From assembly GCF_000737335.2 (NCBI RefSeq), contig NZ_JMCC02000049.1, positions 33,408 through 97,407 of the forward strand: a stretch of DNA of 64,000 bases, given 5' to 3'. The position numbers and the translations under genes were made by a program. Positions within the stretch are counted from its first letter, which is position 1; each line of letters begins with the position of its first letter. Positions 24,523-33,944 of the stretch are shown piece after piece. This DNA comes from Enhygromyxa salina. Lineage in GTDB: Bacteria > Myxococcota_A > Polyangia > Nannocystales > Nannocystaceae. Below the pieces are notes generated by a model. The model ran no database searches and was not told the DNA's origin. It saw nothing but the letters and a program-made list of their open reading frames with translations.

Positions 24523-27500
24523 GCCAGCTACTCGATGTTCTGCGCTTCGAGCTGGCGTTTCGGCGCCGGCACCCGCCGCTGTGGATCTTTACCGGGATCT
24601 GCTTCGTGTTCGGCTTTCTATCGGTCGGAATCAAGGGCGGGATGACCCCATTTGGGGGCGTTGGCACCATTGCGATCAATTCACCGGTCGCGCTGCAGCG
24701 CATGATGTTGGTGCTCTGCCTGCTGCTGGGCTTGGTGATCACCACCGCGTTCGTGGCGGCCGCCGTCAACCGCGACCACGAGTACGGCATCCAGGGCCTG
24801 TTCTTCGCCACACCGCTGCGCAAGGGGCCCTACCTGCTCGGCCGCTTTGGTGGCTCGCTGCTCGCGGCGTGGTTCATGATCACCGGTCTGGCGCTTGGGG
24901 CGATGCTCGCCAGCGTGATGCCGTGGCACGATCCCGAGCGGGTCGTGGCGTTCAGCCTGACACCCTACGCCTATTCGCTTGGCGTGTTCTTGTTTCCCAA
25001 TCTACTGCTGATCGGCGCGATCTCGTTCTCGGTCGCCACGCTCACGCGCCGGGCCATGTTCAGCTACGTCGCGCTGCTGGGCTTGCTGGTCGTCTATATC
25101 GTCTCGGGCAACTACATCTCGGATCTCGACAACGACTTCGTCGCCGCGGTCAGCGATCCCTTTGGGGTGCGGGCATACGGCTACGCGGTCCGCTACTGGA
25201 CGCCGGCCGAGCAAAACACGCTGGGGGCCCCGTTCACGCCGGAGATCCTGATCAACCGCGCGATCTGGGCGGGTGTTGGGTTGGTGATCTTGGTCGGCAC
25301 TTTGCTGCGCTACCAAATGTCGCTGCCCAGCGGCGGCGGCAAGCGGACCAAGTCCAACGCGCCAGATGCAGCGCCAGACACCGCACAGTCCCACACCAAA
25401 CCAGCCAAGCTCCCCGTCGTGCAGCCCAGCTACGACCTGCGCAGCCAGCTCGCCGCGCTGCGATTTCAGACCCGCGTAGAGGTCCGCGCGCTGGTTCGCA
25501 GCGCGCCGTTTCTGGTGATCGCGCTGTTTGGCGTTGGCAACATGGTCGGCGGCGCGTTCGGCTTCATCGAGCGCGGCGGCACGACGACGCTGCCGGTCAC
25601 CCACGTGATGCTTCAGGTGATTCAGGGCGGCATGTCGGCGTTCATGCTGATCGTGCTGGTGTTCTATGCCGGTGAGCTGATCCACCGCGAGCGCAAGTAC
25701 AAGGTCAACGAGCTCTACGACGCCCTGCCGATCCCCAACTGGGTCCCGCTGATCGCCAAGCTAGGCGCAATGCTGGCCGGGATGCTGGTGTTGCTCGCCG
25801 TCGCGGCAGCGACCACCGTCAGCTTTCAGCTCAGCAAGGGCTATGCCCAGCTCGAGCTCGGGCTCTACGTCCGCGACATCTTGCTCATGCAGCTGCAGGT
25901 GTGGGTGGTGCTCAGCGTGGCCGCCGTGGTCGCGCAGGTGATGGTCAACCACAAGTTCCTTGGCTACACGGTGATGGTCCTGATCTTCGTGTTGCAGGCT
26001 GCGCTGCCAGCCTTGGACCTCGAGCACAACCTCTACAATTTCGGCGCGTTTCCCAGCGCAACCTACTCGGACATGAACGGCTACGGTCACTTTGTGGCCG
26101 GGCAGGCCGCGTTCACCATCTACTGGGGCGCCGCGGCGGTGCTGCTGATGTTGATCGCCGAGCTTGCGTGGGTCCGCGGGACCGACAACCCGCTGCGCCT
26201 GCGGATCCGCGCGGCCCGGGCCCGGCTCACGCGTGGGCGCGTGGTTGCAATTGTCGCGACTACCCTGGTCTGGCTCGGCGCGGGTGGCTTCATTTTCTAC
26301 AACACCAACGTGCTCAACCAGTACCTGCCCAGCGACAAGCAAGAGGCGCTGCAGGTCCGCTACGAGCAAGAGTTCAAGCAGTTTGAGGCGCTGCCGCACC
26401 CGCGGATCACCGCCGTCTCCATTCAGGCGGATCTGTACCCCAAGCAGCGTCGCGTCGAGGTCCGGGGCACCCTGCACCTGGTCAACAAGACCCAGTCGGC
26501 GATCGAGCAGCTCCACGTGATCAGCTTCGACAGCGAGGTTGAGGTCGCCGCGCTCGAGATCCCCGGGGCCACGCTGCAGAGCTTTGACGAGGAGCTTGGC
26601 TACCGGATCTATGCGCTCGCCAAGCCCATGCAGCCCGGCGAGGAATTCGACGTCACCTACGACTTTCGCAAGCACCTGCGCGGGTTTGGCAACCAGAGCA
26701 ACGACACCGCGATCGTCGCCAACGGCAGCTTCTTCAACAGCGCCACCTACATGCCGCACTTTGGCTACAGCGATCAATTCGAGATCGCCGATCCCAACAC
26801 CCGCCGCGAGCACGATCTGCCCGAGCGCCTGCGCATGCCAAAGATCGACGACATGTCCGCGCGCGGGAACACCTATCTCTCGTCGGACTCGGACTGGGTC
26901 AGCTTCAACGCGACAATCTCCACCGATCCCGATCAGATCGCCGTTGCGCCCGGGTACCTGCAAAAAGAGTGGAGCGAGGGCGGCCGCCGCTACTTCCGCT
27001 ACGAGATGGACGCGCCGATCCTCAATTTCTGGTCGGTGCTGTCGGCGGCGTACACCGTCAAGCGTGACGCGTGGCAGCCCGCCAACGGCGGTGAGCCGGT
27101 CGCAATCGAGATCTTCTATCACCACGCCCACGCCTACAACATCGACAAGATGATCGAGTCGATCAAGGACTCGCTCGATTACTTCACGGTCGAGTTTTCG
27201 CCCTACCAGCATCGGCAGGTGCGGATCTTGGAGTTTCCGCAGTACGCCAGCTTCGCGCAGTCGTTCCCCAACACGATCCCCTACTCCGAGAGCATTGGCT
27301 TCATCGCCGACGCCAGCGATCTAGAGGCGATCGATTATGTGTATTACGTGACCAGCCACGAGGTCGCGCACCAGTGGTGGGCCCACCAGGTGATCGGCGC
27401 CAACGTGCAGGGCGCGACCTTGATGTCCGAGTCGCTGGCCCAATACAGCGCGCTCGCGGTCATGCAGCGCCGCTACGGGCCCGACAAGATGCCGAAGTTC

Positions 27501-28151
27501 TTGAAGTACGAGCTCAACAGCTACCTTGGCGCGCGCAGCAGCGAGACAATTGAGGAGCTGCCGCTGCTGCTCGTCGAGAACCAGCAGTACATTCATTACA
27601 ACAAGGCCAGCTTGGTGTTCTATGCGCTGGCGCAGTACATCGGCGAGGACGCGCTCAACAAGGCGCTGAGCGACTACATCACCGAGGTTGGGTTTCAGCA
27701 GCCGCCCTACACGGTCTCCCATGATCTCTACGAGCACCTGAAGCGGGCCACGCCAGATCGCTTTCGCTACTTGCTGGAGGACATGTTCGAGCGCATCACC
27801 CTGTATGACAACCGGGCGCTGGCGGCCACGCTGACCGAGCGCGACGACGGCAAGTTCGACGTGCAGCTCGAGCTGCAGGTCAGCAAGCTCTACGCCGACG
27901 GCAAGGGCGTCGAGACACCCGCCGAGACCCTGGATGACTGGGTCGAGGTCGGCGTCTACGTCGAGCGGGAGCGCGACGGCGAGACGGTCGACGAGCCGCT
28001 GTACCTCGAGCTGCATCGCTTTGATCAGATCGAGAACGAGTTGACGATCACGGTGGACGAGCGGCCGACCAAGGCGGGCATTGATCCGCGTAATCTGCTG
28101 ATCGATCGAGCGCCAAGGGACAACACCCGGTCGGTCGAGAAGGCTCGCTGA
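24519..28151 (+). CDS. ABC-2 type permease fused to M1-family aminopeptidase
   Basis: 1210 residues. The first 600 contain two blocks of membrane segments (about 20-270 and 310-610) separated by a hydrophilic loop (GGGKRTKSNAPDAAP), as in ABC-2 permeases. Residues about 640-1200 are an extracytoplasmic M1 peptidase: an N-terminal beta domain, PYSESIGFIAD in place of the usual GAMEN-type motif, and the zinc site HEVAHQWW at residue 947 with the third ligand Glu in LMSESLAQY. The spacing HExxH-x19-Glu is one residue longer than classical M1 (x18). Such permease/aminopeptidase fusions are known in several phyla. The product likely trims a peptide before or after transport. Confidence 0.92.
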   Translation: MSQLLDVLRFELAFRRRHPPLWIFTGICFVFGFLSVGIKGGMTPFGGVGTIAINSPVALQRMMLVLCLLLGLVITTAFVAAAVNRDHEYGIQGLFFATPLRKGPYLLGRFGGSLLAAWFMITGLALGAMLASVMPWHDPERVVAFSLTPYAYSLGVFLFPNLLLIGAISFSVATLTRRAMFSYVALLGLLVVYIVSGNYISDLDNDFVAAVSDPFGVRAYGYAVRYWTPAEQNTLGAPFTPEILINRAIWAGVGLVILVGTLLRYQMSLPSGGGKRTKSNAPDAAPDTAQSHTKPAKLPVVQPSYDLRSQLAALRFQTRVEVRALVRSAPFLVIALFGVGNMVGGAFGFIERGGTTTLPVTHVMLQVIQGGMSAFMLIVLVFYAGELIHRERKYKVNELYDALPIPNWVPLIAKLGAMLAGMLVLLAVAAATTVSFQLSKGYAQLELGLYVRDILLMQLQVWVVLSVAAVVAQVMVNHKFLGYTVMVLIFVLQAALPALDLEHNLYNFGAFPSATYSDMNGYGHFVAGQAAFTIYWGAAAVLLMLIAELAWVRGTDNPLRLRIRAARARLTRGRVVAIVATTLVWLGAGGFIFYNTNVLNQYLPSDKQEALQVRYEQEFKQFEALPHPRITAVSIQADLYPKQRRVEVRGTLHLVNKTQSAIEQLHVISFDSEVEVAALEIPGATLQSFDEELGYRIYALAKPMQPGEEFDVTYDFRKHLRGFGNQSNDTAIVANGSFFNSATYMPHFGYSDQFEIADPNTRREHDLPERLRMPKIDDMSARGNTYLSSDSDWVSFNATISTDPDQIAVAPGYLQKEWSEGGRRYFRYEMDAPILNFWSVLSAAYTVKRDAWQPANGGEPVAIEIFYHHAHAYNIDKMIESIKDSLDYFTVEFSPYQHRQVRILEFPQYASFAQSFPNTIPYSESIGFIADASDLEAIDYVYYVTSHEVAHQWWAHQVIGANVQGATLMSESLAQYSALAVMQRRYGPDKMPKFLKYELNSYLGARSSETIEELPLLLVENQQYIHYNKASLVFYALAQYIGEDALNKALSDYITEVGFQQPPYTVSHDLYEHLKRATPDRFRYLLEDMFERITLYDNRALAATLTERDDGKFDVQLELQVSKLYADGKGVETPAETLDDWVEVGVYVERERDGETVDEPLYLELHRFDQIENELTITVDERPTKAGIDPRNLLIDRAPRDNTRSVEKAR

Positions 28152-28251
28152 ACGCTGTTGTCGGCCAATGGTGGCGGTTTTGCGAATATGCGATGTTCGG
28201 GGGCTTTTTGTGGTTCCATCGAGTTGACATGTTTGGTAGGTACGAGATCCC

Positions 28252-29100
28252 ATGACCGCTCGATCATTTTCATCGGTTCTCGTCGCTTTCACCTGGGTGG
28301 GCGCGCTCGCTTGCATGAGTGGGTGCGTGACAGACGACGGCGACGACACCGGCTTGCTGACGAGCGGCGGCCTGACCGTGAACGGCGACGGCGACGGCAC
28401 GACCACAGGCGACGGCGACGGCGACGGCGACCCCACGACCGGAGACGGCGACGGCGACCCCACGACCGGAGACGGCGACGGCGACCCCACGACCGGCGAC
28501 GGCGACGGCGACCCCACGACCGGAGACGGCGACGGCGACCCCACGACCGGCGATGGCGACGGTGACACCAGCCCATGCACGGTCCCCGATCCCGGTTGGG
28601 GTGGTGCCGCACAGGTCGGCGGCGCCGCGCCGCACTTCAGCGGCCTCAACCAGTTTGGCGAAGAGGTCAGCATCTGTGAGTACGAGGGGCTGCCGATTGT
28701 GATCGACACCTCGGCGGTGTGGTGCGGGCCCTGCCAGCTGATGTCGCAGTGCCTTGGCGGCAACGACAACGCTTGTCTGCAGGTCTTTGGTGGCAACCAG
28801 CAGGCGGTCGATCTGTTGATGCACCCGATGATCGCCGAGATCAACGCCAACACCTTTGCGTGGGTGACCGTGTTGACGGAGAACGTCAACAATGGGCCGC
28901 CCGCGATGTCCGACGCGGTCGCCTGGGATCAGAATTACCCGGTCGAGAATGTGTGGGTGATCCCCGACGTGCAGCAGAAGTACTACGGGCACCTGCCGAT
29001 CGAGTCGTTCCCGAGCATTTGGCTGATCAATCCGCAGATGAACTGGCAGGATCTGGATCAGTCGACCGTGTTCAACACGATCATCAATCAGTACCTGTAG
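28252..29100 (+). CDS. Thioredoxin-like lipoprotein with Gly-Asp repeat linker
   Basis: 282-residue exported protein. The signal peptide ends at GALACMSGC (lipobox around MSGC). Residues about 45-105 are a low-complexity linker of nine-residue TGDGDGDPT units. Residues 120-282 are a thioredoxin/TlpA-like domain: APHFSGLNQFGEEVSI, IVIDTSAVWCGPCQLMSQCL with the redox CGPC motif and an extra pair of Cys, and a cis-Pro strand in ESFPSIWLINP. It should act as a thiol-disulfide protein at the outer surface or in the periplasm. A TTGACA at 28224-28229 may be part of the promoter, though no convincing -10 follows. Confidence 0.87.
   Translation: MTARSFSSVLVAFTWVGALACMSGCVTDDGDDTGLLTSGGLTVNGDGDGTTTGDGDGDGDPTTGDGDGDPTTGDGDGDPTTGDGDGDPTTGDGDGDPTTGDGDGDTSPCTVPDPGWGGAAQVGGAAPHFSGLNQFGEEVSICEYEGLPIVIDTSAVWCGPCQLMSQCLGGNDNACLQVFGGNQQAVDLLMHPMIAEINANTFAWVTVLTENVNNGPPAMSDAVAWDQNYPVENVWVIPDVQQKYYGHLPIESFPSIWLINPQMNWQDLDQSTVFNTIINQYL
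28405..28566 (+). repeat. 27-bp tandem repeat coding the TGDGDGDPT linker
   Basis: About six units of a 27-bp repeat (9 codons), almost identical except for GGA/GGC changes. Copy number is likely to vary between strains through slippage. It lies inside the thioredoxin-like lipoprotein gene and is coding, not a CRISPR array. Confidence 0.85.
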
Positions 29101-29190
29101 TGGCGGTCAATCGAGCTCGGTCGGCAGCGCAGCAACGCTGACCGGCTGGGCTCGTATTAGCAGTGCACCTGACATGCTGGTGGCCATGCG

Positions 29191-30777
29191 TCAGTCTTCC
29201 CAGCGCAGCTTGTAGACAGCGATTGGCTGATCCCGCCCGCGAGTCTCGTGAAACTCCGGCCCGTCAATCGGGAACGGCGGCGGCCCGCCCAGGCGCTCGA
29301 GCGTAGCGACCCCAATCGCGATCTCACCCGGCCCCGCCGCGCTACAGATCCGACTAGCCAGGTTGGTCGCGTCGCCGATCGTCGCGTACTGCAAGTAGTG
29401 CTCGGACCCGATGTTGCCCGCCGCGACCCGGCCGGTGTTGAGCCCAATGTGAACGCGCAGCGGCGGAAAGTTAGTGAGCTCCAAGCTCAGCTTGGTGATC
29501 GCCTGCTGCATCTCCACAGCCGCCTGCACGGCCCGCTTGGCGTCGTCGACCCTTCGAAACGGGGCGCCCCACACGGCGAGCATCGCGTCGCCAATGTACT
29601 TCTCTAGGGTGCCCTCGTGGTCGAACACGATCTCGGTGATCACCGGAAAGTAGCGGTTGAGCACCTCCATCACGTCGCGCGGCTGCATCTGCGCGGACAT
29701 CTGGGTGAACCCGCTGATGTCACAAAACAGCGCGGTGACCTCTGTGTCGATCACCTCGGCGGTCAGCCGCGGGTTCTTGCGCAGCTGCGCGATGGTTGTG
29801 GGCGGGAAGAAGCGCAGCAGGTTGCTGCGCGCGACGGCCTCGGCCTGGAGCCGCTGATACAGGCGGGAATTCTCGATCGCAATCGCGGCCTGAGCCGCGA
29901 ACGCCGACAACAGCTCTAGATCCTCGCTGGTGAACACGGAGGGGATCGTCAGGTTGTCGACGTAGAGCACGCCAATGATGCCGTCGTGGGGCTTGAGCGG
30001 GGCGCACATCGACGAGCGCACGGACGTCAGCTGGATCGAGTGCGCGCCGTCGAGCCGGGGATCCGCGGCGGCGTCGGAGAACAGCGCGGCGACGCTGCGC
30101 TCGCGCACGTAGTTGAGGATGTGGCGACTATAGGTGCCCGTGGTCTCACCGATCGTCGCCTCGCGCCGCGACTCCACGATCGGCGCCCCGAACTCGCCGG
30201 TGACCTCGTCGATCATGATCAGCGCGACCCGATCAATGTCCAGGATCGAGAACACCAGATCCAAGATCTTGCGCAGCTGGCCCTCGATGTCCTCGGGCGA
30301 GGACAACAGCCGCGCGACCTCGAGCAGGACCTGCAGCCGGCCCTCGGCGCTCTTGGGTAGCCGCGGGCGGCCAAGCCCCGAGCTGCGACGGTTGCGGGCT
30401 TGGGTGAGCAGATCGTTGACGAGCACGCGGGTGGCCTCGGTCGAGATCTCGCGCACGAAGGTCTCGGGCGGGGCGACCGAGTACTCGGCGAGGCTGTAGA
30501 CGAACACCACGTCGCCGCAGCTGAAGTGCTGGCCGTCCTCGAGCTCGTGGGGCTCGTCGAGCCGCCGCCCCTCGACGAAGGTTCCGTTCTTGCTGCCGAC
30601 GTCTTGAATCGTCACACGCCCGGAGCTGCTGAGCTCGAGCGACGCGTGCTGCCGCGACAGGCTCTTGTTGGTCACGCGGATCTGGCTCTCGCGGCCACGG
30701 CCGATCACGGTGACCCCGGGCGCCAACTCGTGCACCCGCTCGTCGCGGTGTCCGGGGTTGGCGATCACGCGTGCCAT
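29191..30777 (-). CDS. FHA-GAF-adenylate/guanylate cyclase
   Basis: 528 residues from ATG 30777. An N-terminal FHA domain (about 5-95) has the phosphothreonine-binding pattern IGRGRESQI, SRQHASLEL and DVGSKNGTF. A GAF domain (about 150-310) follows (VRSSMCAPLKPHDGIIGVLYVDN). The C-terminal class III cyclase domain (about 345-520) carries the metal Asp residues (ALFCDISGFT and GDAMLAVWGAP), the Lys of LEKYIGD and the Thr/Asp region YATIGDATNLASRI, a combination more like adenylate than guanylate cyclase. It should produce a cyclic nucleotide in response to a GAF ligand and a phosphorylated partner recognised by the FHA domain. No membrane segment. The frame extends upstream to 30966 without domain support. 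Confidence 0.93.
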   Translation of the reverse strand: MARVIANPGHRDERVHELAPGVTVIGRGRESQIRVTNKSLSRQHASLELSSSGRVTIQDVGSKNGTFVEGRRLDEPHELEDGQHFSCGDVVFVYSLAEYSVAPPETFVREISTEATRVLVNDLLTQARNRRSSGLGRPRLPKSAEGRLQVLLEVARLLSSPEDIEGQLRKILDLVFSILDIDRVALIMIDEVTGEFGAPIVESRREATIGETTGTYSRHILNYVRERSVAALFSDAAADPRLDGAHSIQLTSVRSSMCAPLKPHDGIIGVLYVDNLTIPSVFTSEDLELLSAFAAQAAIAIENSRLYQRLQAEAVARSNLLRFFPPTTIAQLRKNPRLTAEVIDTEVTALFCDISGFTQMSAQMQPRDVMEVLNRYFPVITEIVFDHEGTLEKYIGDAMLAVWGAPFRRVDDAKRAVQAAVEMQQAITKLSLELTNFPPLRVHIGLNTGRVAAGNIGSEHYLQYATIGDATNLASRICSAAGPGEIAIGVATLERLGGPPPFPIDGPEFHETRGRDQPIAVYKLRWED

Positions 30778-31043
30778 CGGCCGCAAGATTGTCGTCGAAC
30801 GAGCGACGCGACCGCAAGCACGCCGGCCCAACACAAGCGAGTTAATTTGCACGCTGGCCAGGGGCTCGAGCGCTGCCGAGCTCTCGATGCGACCGCGACA
30901 GTCGTGCCCCACAGTTGTAGCGAGGTTGCCACGACCCCACCGGAGCACGCGTGGCGCTGGGATCACGCCGGTTTGGCCGCGCGGCCTGGGCTGACATGAA
31001 CGTCACCGTGGCACACCCGGCCGACTGGGATCATGGTCGATGC

Positions 31044-31808
31044 ATGACCACGTTGCGAACCACTCATCCCCTCCTTGCTTTGTTTGCCGTGATGACCTTG
31101 GCCGTTGGATGTGCAGATGACGAAGAGCCGATCGGCGACATCGGCAGTGAGGCTGGTGAATCAGAGGGTGGCGAGGCAGAGGGTGGCGAGGGCGAAGGTG
31201 GCGAAGAGCTCGAGGCGTGCATCGAGACCGTGACCGTGCTCGCCGACCCCGAGGCCACCACGCCACAGGGCCACAGGTCCGGTGAGATCCTCGATCTAGC
31301 TGTTGGCGCGCGCGTCCTGAACTTCCTGGGCGTGGCGTCCGAAGAGGGCGTATCGGTGATGACCAGTGCCCCAGCCGCGTCGAGCGTCGACGTCGCGGTT
31401 GCCTACGACAGCGGCGAGATTCGCTACATCGACTCGGTCGCCAGCGACGGCTCGGAGGCAGAGTGCTCCCCGCGGGTCGAGGCTGACGTCACGCTGAGGG
31501 TGTCGTCGGAGGACGAGTTCTTTGACGCCGAGATCGAAGCCGTGCTGATCGGCCAGATCACCGAGGACTCACTGGAAGCCCCCACGCTCCTGCACGAGGC
31601 CGAGGACCTCGCCGAGCTCGGCGCCTTGGAATTGGTGGAGATCAAGCCGGCGGATCCAAGCTCGCTCGGGTTTGCCATCAGCTTCTCGTTCGCAAAAGAC
31701 GGCGTGACCGGTGAGCTTGGCGGCACCGCGACCTACGAAGATCCCGGCGTCGACGGAGACGTCATCGTCTCGGCCCACGCGTTCAAGCTGTTCGCGTTCA
31801 GCGAGTGA
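31044..31808 (+). CDS. Lipoprotein of unknown function
   Basis: 254 residues. The signal peptide (LLALFAVMTLAVGCADDEE) has a good lipobox ending VGC. An acidic Gly/Glu linker (GGEAEGGEGEGGEE) separates the anchor from a roughly 190-residue beta-rich domain I do not recognise; it has only two Cys residues (about positions 58 and 139). It is divergent from the cyclase gene with 266 bp between starts. A bidirectional hairpin follows the gene. Confidence 0.75.
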   Translation: MTTLRTTHPLLALFAVMTLAVGCADDEEPIGDIGSEAGESEGGEAEGGEGEGGEELEACIETVTVLADPEATTPQGHRSGEILDLAVGARVLNFLGVASEEGVSVMTSAPAASSVDVAVAYDSGEIRYIDSVASDGSEAECSPRVEADVTLRVSSEDEFFDAEIEAVLIGQITEDSLEAPTLLHEAEDLAELGALELVEIKPADPSSLGFAISFSFAKDGVTGELGGTATYEDPGVDGDVIVSAHAFKLFAFSE

Positions 31809-31820
31809 TCAACAAGACGC

Positions 31821-31859
31821 GACGCTCCTGGTCACGGTGATTCGTGAGCCGGGAGCGTC
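31821..31859. terminator. Bidirectional terminator hairpin between convergent genes
   Basis: GACGCTCC (31821-31828) pairs with GGAGCGTC (31852-31859), with further pairing inside (GGTCAC with GTGAGCC), followed by TCTTCCT. It lies between the lipoprotein stop at 31808 and the patatin gene and overlaps the last codons of the latter, so it can end both transcripts. Confidence 0.65.
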
Positions 31860-33187
31860 TTCCTGGATCGACCGCCCCTCGCCCGACCGCCGACTTGGCG
31901 GTCGGGCGCGTCTGTCCACTCGCGCTCGCGGACGATGTCGGCGGCTCGCCGCGCGGCGACGGCCCGGCTCAGTCGCAGCCCATGCCCATCAAACAGCTCG
32001 TCGAGCTCGTCAAAGCGATGCTCGACGGTGGTGCGGACCGACTCGTAGCCGTGGCGCAGGGCGGCGTCGCGCTTGCGGTAGGCGAGCGGGTTGAGCCCGA
32101 AGAAGTCGAGGTCGTGCTCTTTGGGCTCGATCACGACGATGTCACCCTCGAAGTGTTTGTGATCGCGATATCGATCCAAGCCAAGCCGCAAGCGCGACTG
32201 CAGCAGCGTGCGGAACACTTGGTTGAGCACGCCCGTGAGCCCTCGATCGGCGATCCGCCGGCTGTCGGGTTCGCTTGGCAGCAGCGTGTTGCGGATCGGG
32301 CGAAACGGGTTGTAGCAGATCACCAGATCCGCCCCCTTGTCGATCGCAACGTCGATGTTGGCGGTGTTGCGCACGGCACCATCGATGTAGTCGACGCCGT
32401 CGAGCCGCGCGGGCTGATACAAGATCGGCAGCGCCGTCGAGGCTTGCACGGCCTCGGAGATGCGCAGGCCTTCGTGCTCGCCAGCGCCAAAGATCACCCG
32501 CTCGGCGGTGTCGAGCTCGCAGGCGGTGATCAACAAGTTGTTGCCCTGCCGGTCCGCGAACGCCCGAAAGTCGTTGGGGACGCCGATCTTCTCGAGGTTG
32601 CGGCGCAGCCAGCGTTCAACGGGCGCGTTGGTCATGAACCCGCTGGGGATCGCGTCGGTCAACGCTGGCAGCGAGACCCGCGGCGAGACTTCGTCACGCA
32701 GGCGCAGCGCCATGCGCTCGACGTGGGTGTAGTCGGGCGAGCGCAGCAGCTCACCCAGCGCGTCGTGAAAGGTGCTTGGCAGGCCGGGGATCCCGCGGAC
32801 AAAGTCGGCGAGCATGCACGGGCCGTAGCGCGTCAGCTCCCAGGCGAGCCTGGCAGGGCGCCGAACGATCTCGTTGATGTTGGGCGTGTAGAGATCCGCT
32901 GGACGCAGGGGTTCAAAGCGGTCGCTGGTGCCGTCGATCACCCGGATCATCTCGTCGGGCGTGAACCCAGCCGCGAGCGGGACCGACAGCAACGCGCCCG
33001 CGGACAGGCCCACGTAGATGTCGAAGTCGACGATCCCGCGGCCGACCAGGAAGTCGTTGAGGGCCTTGAGCCCGCCCATCTTGAACGCGCCGCCTGTCAT
33101 GGCACCACCCGCCAACACCAGCGCAATCTTTGATGCGCGCTTGGTCCGCTGACGGGGGTTGGTCTTGCGGATGAGCGTTAGACCCAC
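31832..33187 (-). CDS. Patatin-like phospholipase
   Basis: 451 residues from a GTG start. Patatin-fold acyl hydrolase with a Ser-Asp dyad: the oxyanion Gly-rich segment LAGGAMTGGAFKMGGLKAL (25-43), the nucleophile elbow GLSAG (Ser62), and the DGA motif in YIDGAVRN. There is no signal peptide, so the enzyme is either cytoplasmic or exported by another route, as with ExoU-like patatins. Length is larger than minimal patatins because of a helical middle region and a C-terminal extension rich in Arg. Substrates are probably phospholipids or acyl-esters. Confidence 0.88.
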   Translation of the reverse strand: MGLTLIRKTNPRQRTKRASKIALVLAGGAMTGGAFKMGGLKALNDFLVGRGIVDFDIYVGLSAGALLSVPLAAGFTPDEMIRVIDGTSDRFEPLRPADLYTPNINEIVRRPARLAWELTRYGPCMLADFVRGIPGLPSTFHDALGELLRSPDYTHVERMALRLRDEVSPRVSLPALTDAIPSGFMTNAPVERWLRRNLEKIGVPNDFRAFADRQGNNLLITACELDTAERVIFGAGEHEGLRISEAVQASTALPILYQPARLDGVDYIDGAVRNTANIDVAIDKGADLVICYNPFRPIRNTLLPSEPDSRRIADRGLTGVLNQVFRTLLQSRLRLGLDRYRDHKHFEGDIVVIEPKEHDLDFFGLNPLAYRKRDAALRHGYESVRTTVEHRFDELDELFDGHGLRLSRAVAARRAADIVREREWTDAPDRQVGGRARGGRSRKTLPAHESP

Positions 33188-33224
33188 CCAACTCTTATAA
33201 CGGTTCTCGAGGGGTAAACGGCAT

Positions 33225-33239
33225 TGCGTATATTACGCA
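33225..33239. promoter_or_regulatory. Palindrome with TATATT in a divergent promoter region
   Basis: TGCGTA-TAT-TACGCA is a perfect 6-bp inverted repeat. It contains TATATT (33229-33234), a plausible -10 element for the lipoprotein gene starting at 33250, and is also upstream of the divergent patatin gene. A role as operator is a guess from symmetry and place. Confidence 0.4.
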
Positions 33240-33249
33240 CTCTGATCTC

Positions 33250-33804
33250 ATGATCGCTTGCGCCGACAGTCGCCATTGGCGACAAGGATGTGTGCGCTCG
33301 TTGGGCATGGTTGCTGCTGCGCTGATCGGTGTGGCCTTCGCTGGAACCACGGCCGCCTGCGCCCGTCCGCCGGCCACGAATCCACCCACCCACGAGGCCC
33401 TGGTCACAGAGCACATGCAGGGCAACTACGCCGCGGTGCTGCGCTGGTGTCCCATGATCCTCGCTGATCGCGGGGCTGATCCCGCCCAGTCGAGTTGGTG
33501 CCTGTTCGGATATCCAGCGGCACTGCGGCTCACGCTCGACACCGAGCAAGCGCTGAAATTCATCGGCAGGGTGTGCACGGACACGAGCAGTGCCGCGCTC
33601 GCCGATCCGGGGTTTCGGACCTCCTACGTGCGCGAGGTCGCCCGGTGGTACGCGCTGCCCATGCGTTTACAGCGACAAGATCGCGCCCTCGCGCGGGGCC
33701 TGCCGGCCACCGTGGCTGCGTTCAGCGAGGCCTGCCAGGTCGATCCCGTGCTGGTGTCCACCGGCCTCGACACCGCGCTCCCCACCCGTCGGCTGGCGCG
33801 CTGA
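33250..33804 (+). CDS. Small lipoprotein of unknown function
   Basis: 184 residues. After a positively charged start (RHWRQGCVRSLG) a hydrophobic stretch MVAAALIGVAFAGTTAAC ends in a likely lipidated Cys. The mature part is mostly helical with four Cys residues (positions fit two disulfides) and repeats of LRW/ALRL-type helices. No known domain recognised. The gene is divergent from patatin, and is followed by a 140-bp gap before the sigma factor gene. Confidence 0.65.
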   Translation: MIACADSRHWRQGCVRSLGMVAAALIGVAFAGTTAACARPPATNPPTHEALVTEHMQGNYAAVLRWCPMILADRGADPAQSSWCLFGYPAALRLTLDTEQALKFIGRVCTDTSSAALADPGFRTSYVREVARWYALPMRLQRQDRALARGLPATVAAFSEACQVDPVLVSTGLDTALPTRRLAR

Positions 33805-33944
33805 GGTGTCCTCGGCTCGGGTGTCAGCCCCGCCAAGGGTGACAACAGCGTGGCATCGGGGCCCCAAAAAGTGCTATCTCACCAGCCCTGGCTGGGTCCG
33901 CACAGACGCTCCTTGGGCAGGTCGCCGCTGGTGACCCCGCGGCC

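Noticed and set aside
28224..28229. TTGACA as a sure -35 promoter element of the thioredoxin lipoprotein gene
   Set aside because: No acceptable -10 hexamer lies 16-18 bp downstream, so it is mentioned only as a possibility.
28390..28570. CRISPR-like direct repeats
   Set aside because: Units are contiguous 27-bp codon repeats without unique spacers and lie in frame inside a lipoprotein gene.
29101..29190. Terminator between the thioredoxin lipoprotein and cyclase genes
   Set aside because: Only short, interrupted stems (CAGCG/CGCTG) could be drawn and there is no T-run, so it was not called.
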